Source: Simmondsia chinensis
Lineage: Eukaryota > Streptophyta > Magnoliopsida > Caryophyllales > Simmondsiaceae
NCBI GenBank assembly: GCA_018398585.1
Contig: JAGTTD010000022.1
Coordinates: forward strand, 7,789,501-7,853,500
DNA: 64,000 bases
Reading direction: 5' to 3'
Each line of letters starts with the position of its first letter. Within the stretch, counting starts at the first letter, position 1. Of the stretch, positions 61,601-64,000 are shown piece by piece. The notes beneath the pieces are model-generated. The model worked only from the letters and a program-made list of their open reading frames with translations, did not search any database and was not told the origin of the DNA. Both the position numbers and the translations under genes were made by a program.

Positions 61601-63591
61601 GGAGAGATGGAGACTAAACAGACGTGAACATGTTTGCATAATGAAAGACCCTGTTTCATTACAACTTAACGAAGAACGATTCATGATAGAGCGTAGTGGC
61701 GTGCGCGAATCCGTTCTCGCTAACATGCTTGGTTTTGTCGTTGCTGTATTCTGGCCTGGATCCCCCTTTCCAGGGTGACAGTGTGTTATATTTGAGGCAA
61801 CTCAAAGGTTCAAACTCAAAACTTATATTTGAGTCAATGTACCTACCCCAATCTATCAATCTCTATGTATGTGGTAATCCATTGAGAAGTAGGTAGAGGC
61901 TTGATTTATGATATAACACCTTATAAGTTATGTTGGTGCTGATCTTGGATTTGCAATACTGTAGCATATTCCTTTGGCCTTGTGAAAAGATCTTAAAGGG
62001 CCTCAAAGTGGTCGGTAGAGTTCTGCAGACTAGTGAGTGATGAACATGTCCAAACAGTTGATTTAGCTTCTTTTGTAGTATTAGGCATCCAAAACATCTT
62101 ATAAACAAATTGAAGCTGAATCTAACCTCTCGATCATAGTTAATTGGACTTTCCTTTCCTTCTTGAGGTACCAGTATCATATAAGGGTACTTAAATGTTC
62201 CATAGGACACAGAAAATTTAGGTTAATAGTTGGGTCTAATGAATACCACGTCTGACTCTCCAATTCTAGTTCACACATATATTTTGATTGGTCAAAGTCA
62301 AAAAGGGGTTCATGGCTGTATCCAGACATGACCACATAAAGTGTCATACCTTATGAGTTGCTTACGACCGGGTGAAACCATGCTAACTATGAAAATGTAG
62401 GCTATAATATCTAAATTAGATTTTGTCAGTGATGCAAACTGCTATTGAGCAGTCTATTCAAGTTAGTTTACGAACTATCTTCTGGTTCTTTTTAAATCCA
62501 AAAAGAATCTATTCAAGTTCCATGACATAAGGAGGAGGAAAAACATCCTAATGTTAATCTCAGCGGCTAAGATTCCGATTGTTTGGTGCATTTGGTTAGA
62601 AAGGAATGCTGGGATTTTCAAGGATTGATATACACCAACAAACCTAAGAGGGTACCAACACGCAAGCACCGGATCCCATTAGAACTCCGAAGTTAAGCGT
62701 GCTTAGGTGAGAGTAGTACCAAGATGGGTGACCTCCTGGGAAGTCCTCGTGTTGCACCCCCCGGGTTGGGGGTTCTCGGAAACAACCTTCCTTTAGGGTA
62801 GCACCCTGAAGGGGAAAGGTTGGGTCCCCATCCCTCCCCCCCCCCCCCCCCCCCCCCAAAAAAATAAAAAACCCCTGCGACCCTGCTTAAGCAGGAGCCT
62901 TTGGGGTATTGGGAATATTGCTTTAATGTACACCAACAAATTTTTTGTGGGATAAGCTATGTTTAAGATCTCTTTGGAGTAAGAGCCTCGGGGCTCCCAA
63001 CATAGTGTTGACAAATTTACAGAGGGATTGGAGAGCCATATATTATTAGTTGTTTGGGGTTTTATTTGATGACTGAGGACATTTTATTGTTAGCTCTTTG
63101 TACATTCTTTCTTTTTTAATGATATTTCTTTTTTCAATAAAAAAGAGAAAGAGGTACATAGACATATATTATCATCCAGTGCCGTTGAGACCATCACTGC
63201 TGCTGTTGTTCAAAGTCCCAAACAGGGAATCGCACTCGACTCTTGAGAGCACCAACAGGTTAAAATGCAAAATTCCATCAGTTTGTCTACGACGGTGAAT
63301 GCTCCATTTCTCTGATTACTACAAATACCTAGAAACCATAAATTTAATCAGAAACATGGATCCTTGTGACTTTACCTTATTTATTTATGATGTTTGTTCT
63401 CGCGGTAATTAGTTAAATGAAAGCAATCACAGAATTACTGATACATTTTCTTTGGATTCTAATGCAGTTCTACACATTCCTTGAGACAACTCTCGTGACA
63501 ATATTGCTGTTGCCACAATTTATAGCATTCTTTAGCGATGGCGAGATACCTGGGACACCAAGTGCGCTTGCAAGTACTTTCCTTGCATTTG
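49420..63591 (+). CDS. PAT14: PAT13/PAT14-like DHHC protein S-acyltransferase, first four exons
   Basis: DHHC enzymes attach palmitate to cysteines of target proteins in endomembranes; the cysteine of the DHHC motif carries the acyl intermediate. Exons: 49420-49629, 51081-51294, 51392-51483, 63468-63591, all GT/AG, joining in frame to 213 codons plus one base. Two membrane segments lie at residues ~24-43 and ~56-82, then DPG, the Cys-rich domain ([20 protein letters not shown]), DHHC at residues 150-153 and a third segment in exons 3-4. The fourth segment, TTxE and C-terminal motif lie beyond 64000. The start was set at 49420 because MYRSG matches the family N-terminus; an in-frame ATG at 49414 is an alternative. 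Intron 3 is ~12 kb because of inserted transposons, none of which touches an exon. Confidence 0.93.
50159..50541. mobile_element. MULE-type MITE in PAT14 intron 1
   Basis: Long terminal inverted repeats of ~75 bp (GAGGCTTAGTGTAATAATTT and TTCACAAACTTTATGAAATA on one arm, their complements on the other), ends GGGTAAATTAC / GGGAAATTATTAC. Flanking 9-mers CTTTATTTA and ATTTATCTA agree at 7 of 9, fitting a worn 9-bp Mutator-type TSD. Confidence 0.68.
51081..51294 (+). CDS. PAT14: PAT14-like exon 2
   Basis: Residues 71-141, second membrane segment, [21 protein letters not shown] and the start of the Cys-rich domain; acceptor TTTGCAG, donor GTGAGT chosen because it alone keeps CSVCGRC in frame. 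Confidence 0.92.
51392..51483 (+). CDS. PAT14: PAT14-like exon 3 (DHHC motif)
   Basis: Residues 142-172, [20 protein letters not shown] and YKYFLLFL; donor GTACGT. Confidence 0.95.
51484..52619 (+). other. PAT14 intron 3, part before the gypsy element
   Basis: No recognised feature. It ends at TSD GATGA; the sequence resumes after the element as GATGATTTGTCCGG. Confidence 0.6.
52620..53072 (-). repeat. Gypsy 3' LTR (453 bp)
   Basis: Plus-strand ends TGTCCCGATCC and CACATGACA. Holds three tandem ~27-bp units (52976-53050, GACACGGACCCGCTGCGAAC type) against two in the other LTR. Confidence 0.93.
53140..57660 (-). pseudogene. Gypsy gag-pol, interrupted
   Basis: Minus strand in order: coiled-coil Gag N-terminus and retrotransposon Gag core (56543-57660), zinc knuckle [14 protein letters not shown], aspartic protease ([10 protein letters not shown], 56057-56539), RT (55070-55760, with [18 protein letters not shown]), RNase H (54700-55061), integrase HHCC and DDE core (53749-54522; [26 protein letters not shown]) and a chromodomain-like tail near 53160 ([17 protein letters not shown]). 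Breaks: stops in integrase and tail, several from TGG or CAG codons to TAG. The RT active-site block reads FFDYILVYS, so the second catalytic Asp is Tyr. Not autonomous. Confidence 0.93.
57732..58155 (-). repeat. Gypsy 5' LTR (424 bp)
   Basis: Plus-strand ends TGTCACGATCC and CACATGACA; two ~27-bp tandem units. Its PBS adjoins at 57731. Confidence 0.93.
58540..58715 (+). pseudogene. RTE-type LINE reverse transcriptase C-terminal fragment
   Basis: Reads [39 protein letters not shown] and KMRG, the conserved block downstream of the RT domain in plant RTE LINEs. Flanking frame is broken. Confidence 0.75.
58811..59800. mobile_element. PIF/Harbinger-like non-autonomous element (990 bp)
   Basis: TSDs TTA at 58808-58810 and 59801-59803; inverted ends GGCTCTGGTTAGC and GGCTGTGTTTGGAGC. 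Interior full of AAATGACCC / GGGTCATTT units. Full-length relative of the split element at 45719-49182, in inverse orientation. Confidence 0.78.
59855..60567. mobile_element. hAT-like TCGAG-rich repeat
   Basis: Ends GGGTGTAATCGAATCGAG and, inverted, GGGGTGTAAACTATCCGAAC; flanks TAGTTACTATT and TAGTTACTACT form a near-perfect TSD. Interior rich in CGAGT/ACTCG. Confidence 0.65.
60568..62642 (+). other. PAT14 intron 3, unassigned part
   Basis: 2.1 kb with several short ORFs but no domain recognised on either strand; may be old transposon debris. Confidence 0.5.
62643..62928 (+). mobile_element. 5S-headed SINE, copy 3, with perfect 12-bp TSD
   Basis: Head 62643-62760 (118 bp, about 5S length): CACCGGATCCCATTAGAACT, the box A region GAAGTTAAGCGTGCTTAGG and the box C region GATGGGTGACCTCCTGGGA, ending GTGTTGCACCCC. 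Body: GGTTCTCGGAAACAACC through CCTGCTTAAGCAGGAGCC, interrupted by 22 C and an A run (62836-62870). TSDs TACACCAACAAA at 62631-62642 and 62929-62940. Confidence 0.88.
63468..63591 (+). CDS. PAT14: PAT14-like exon 4
   Basis: Residues 173-213, [18 protein letters not shown] through [13 protein letters not shown]; acceptor AATGCAG, donor GTAATT. The third membrane segment continues here from exon 3. Confidence 0.93.
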
Positions 63592-64000
63592 GTAATTTCT
63601 GTTAAATGACATACTTTTTACTCTGTCATGCAATATCCTAATATAGAATCAAATTGCAAGGCTGTGGCCACGACCTATGAAGCACTGATACTTTGGATTG
63701 GTTTCTGACATATATCCGATGTTGGCACGCTTCTGGCACGTTCCAATATGTGTCCGATACTTGAAAAAAGTATCCAATTGTTTTAAAATTTTGAATTTCC
63801 GGCATGCTTCTGACATATACAGATATGTTCTGACACGTTTTGTGGTGGGATGATTTTAGAAAAGGACTATTGGACATTATGTTGGGCCTTTTCCTAGGGC
63901 CTTCTAAGATAAGCAAAAGGCCCAACTTTTTGAGAAAAGCAATAGGCCCAACTTATTCTTAATTAAAATATTATTTTAAGTATAAAAATATATGGGTAAG
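63592..64000 (+). other. PAT14 intron 4 (5' part) with dispersed repeat
   Basis: Contains at 63680-63840, on the minus strand, a copy of the TATCGGACACG-type repeat also found at 38085-38320. The rest is AT-rich. Confidence 0.65.

Noticed and set aside
60579..61726. Short ORFs in PAT14 intron 3 as LINE zinc-binding RT pieces
   Set aside because: Only weak resemblance; no conserved motif could be confirmed.
62643..62760. Functional 5S rRNA gene
   Set aside because: The head is diverged, isolated, fused to a SINE body and flanked by TSDs; the other copies behave the same way.

Overview
This is nuclear DNA of a eudicot plant. It is AT-rich, its genes have many introns with GT/AG borders, and it is packed with LTR retrotransposons, SINEs, LINE pieces and DNA-transposon relics. 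All calls come from reading the sequence and from recalled family knowledge; no database search was run.

Two ordinary host genes form the backbone, and both run off the window. The first is a SEC1A/KEULE-type Sec1/Munc18 (SM) vesicle-fusion gene on the minus strand. Its start codon is at 29744, and 17 consecutive exons down to 7112 join in one frame to give 524 codons. The last ~140 residues expected for the family are not in the window, because a copia element occupies 1-5207 where the gene should continue. The second is a DHHC protein S-acyltransferase of the PAT13/PAT14 type on the plus strand. Four exons are visible (49420-63591), its third intron is ~12 kb, and its 3' end lies beyond 64000.

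Layout: 1-5207 copia-A, plus strand, 5' LTR off-window. 5208-29744 SEC1A-like gene; its introns hold copia-C (21198-26494, TSD ATTAG), a solo-LTR candidate, an LTR relic with a primer-binding site, SINEs and a fold-back MITE. 29745-33727 gene-poor flank with a LINE-like relic and a long C run. 33728-42048 copia-B, minus strand (TSD AAAAT), with an internal LINE-type ORF where reverse transcriptase should be. 42054-44100 intact GRF zinc-finger ORF and a MULE transposase C-terminal relic. 44629-45671 two tRNA-derived SINEs with perfect 16-bp TSDs. 45719-49182 a PIF/Harbinger-like element whose arms are split by ~2.4 kb containing an intronless RECQL2 fragment. 49420-64000 PAT14-like gene; intron 3 holds a Ty3/gypsy chromovirus (52620-58155, TSD GATGA), an RTE LINE relic, a second PIF-like element (TSD TTA), a hAT-like repeat and a 5S-headed SINE.

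Three observations stand out. (1) A 12-bp palindrome, TGTGTCGACACA, and its near copies lie just upstream of TATA boxes in two unrelated copia LTRs and beside the MULE relic. (2) A SINE family joins a full-length 5S-rRNA-like head to an Au-type SINE body; one copy has a perfect 12-bp TSD. (3) The SEC1 gene has an in-frame 36-nt tandem duplication that creates two identical 5' splice sites.
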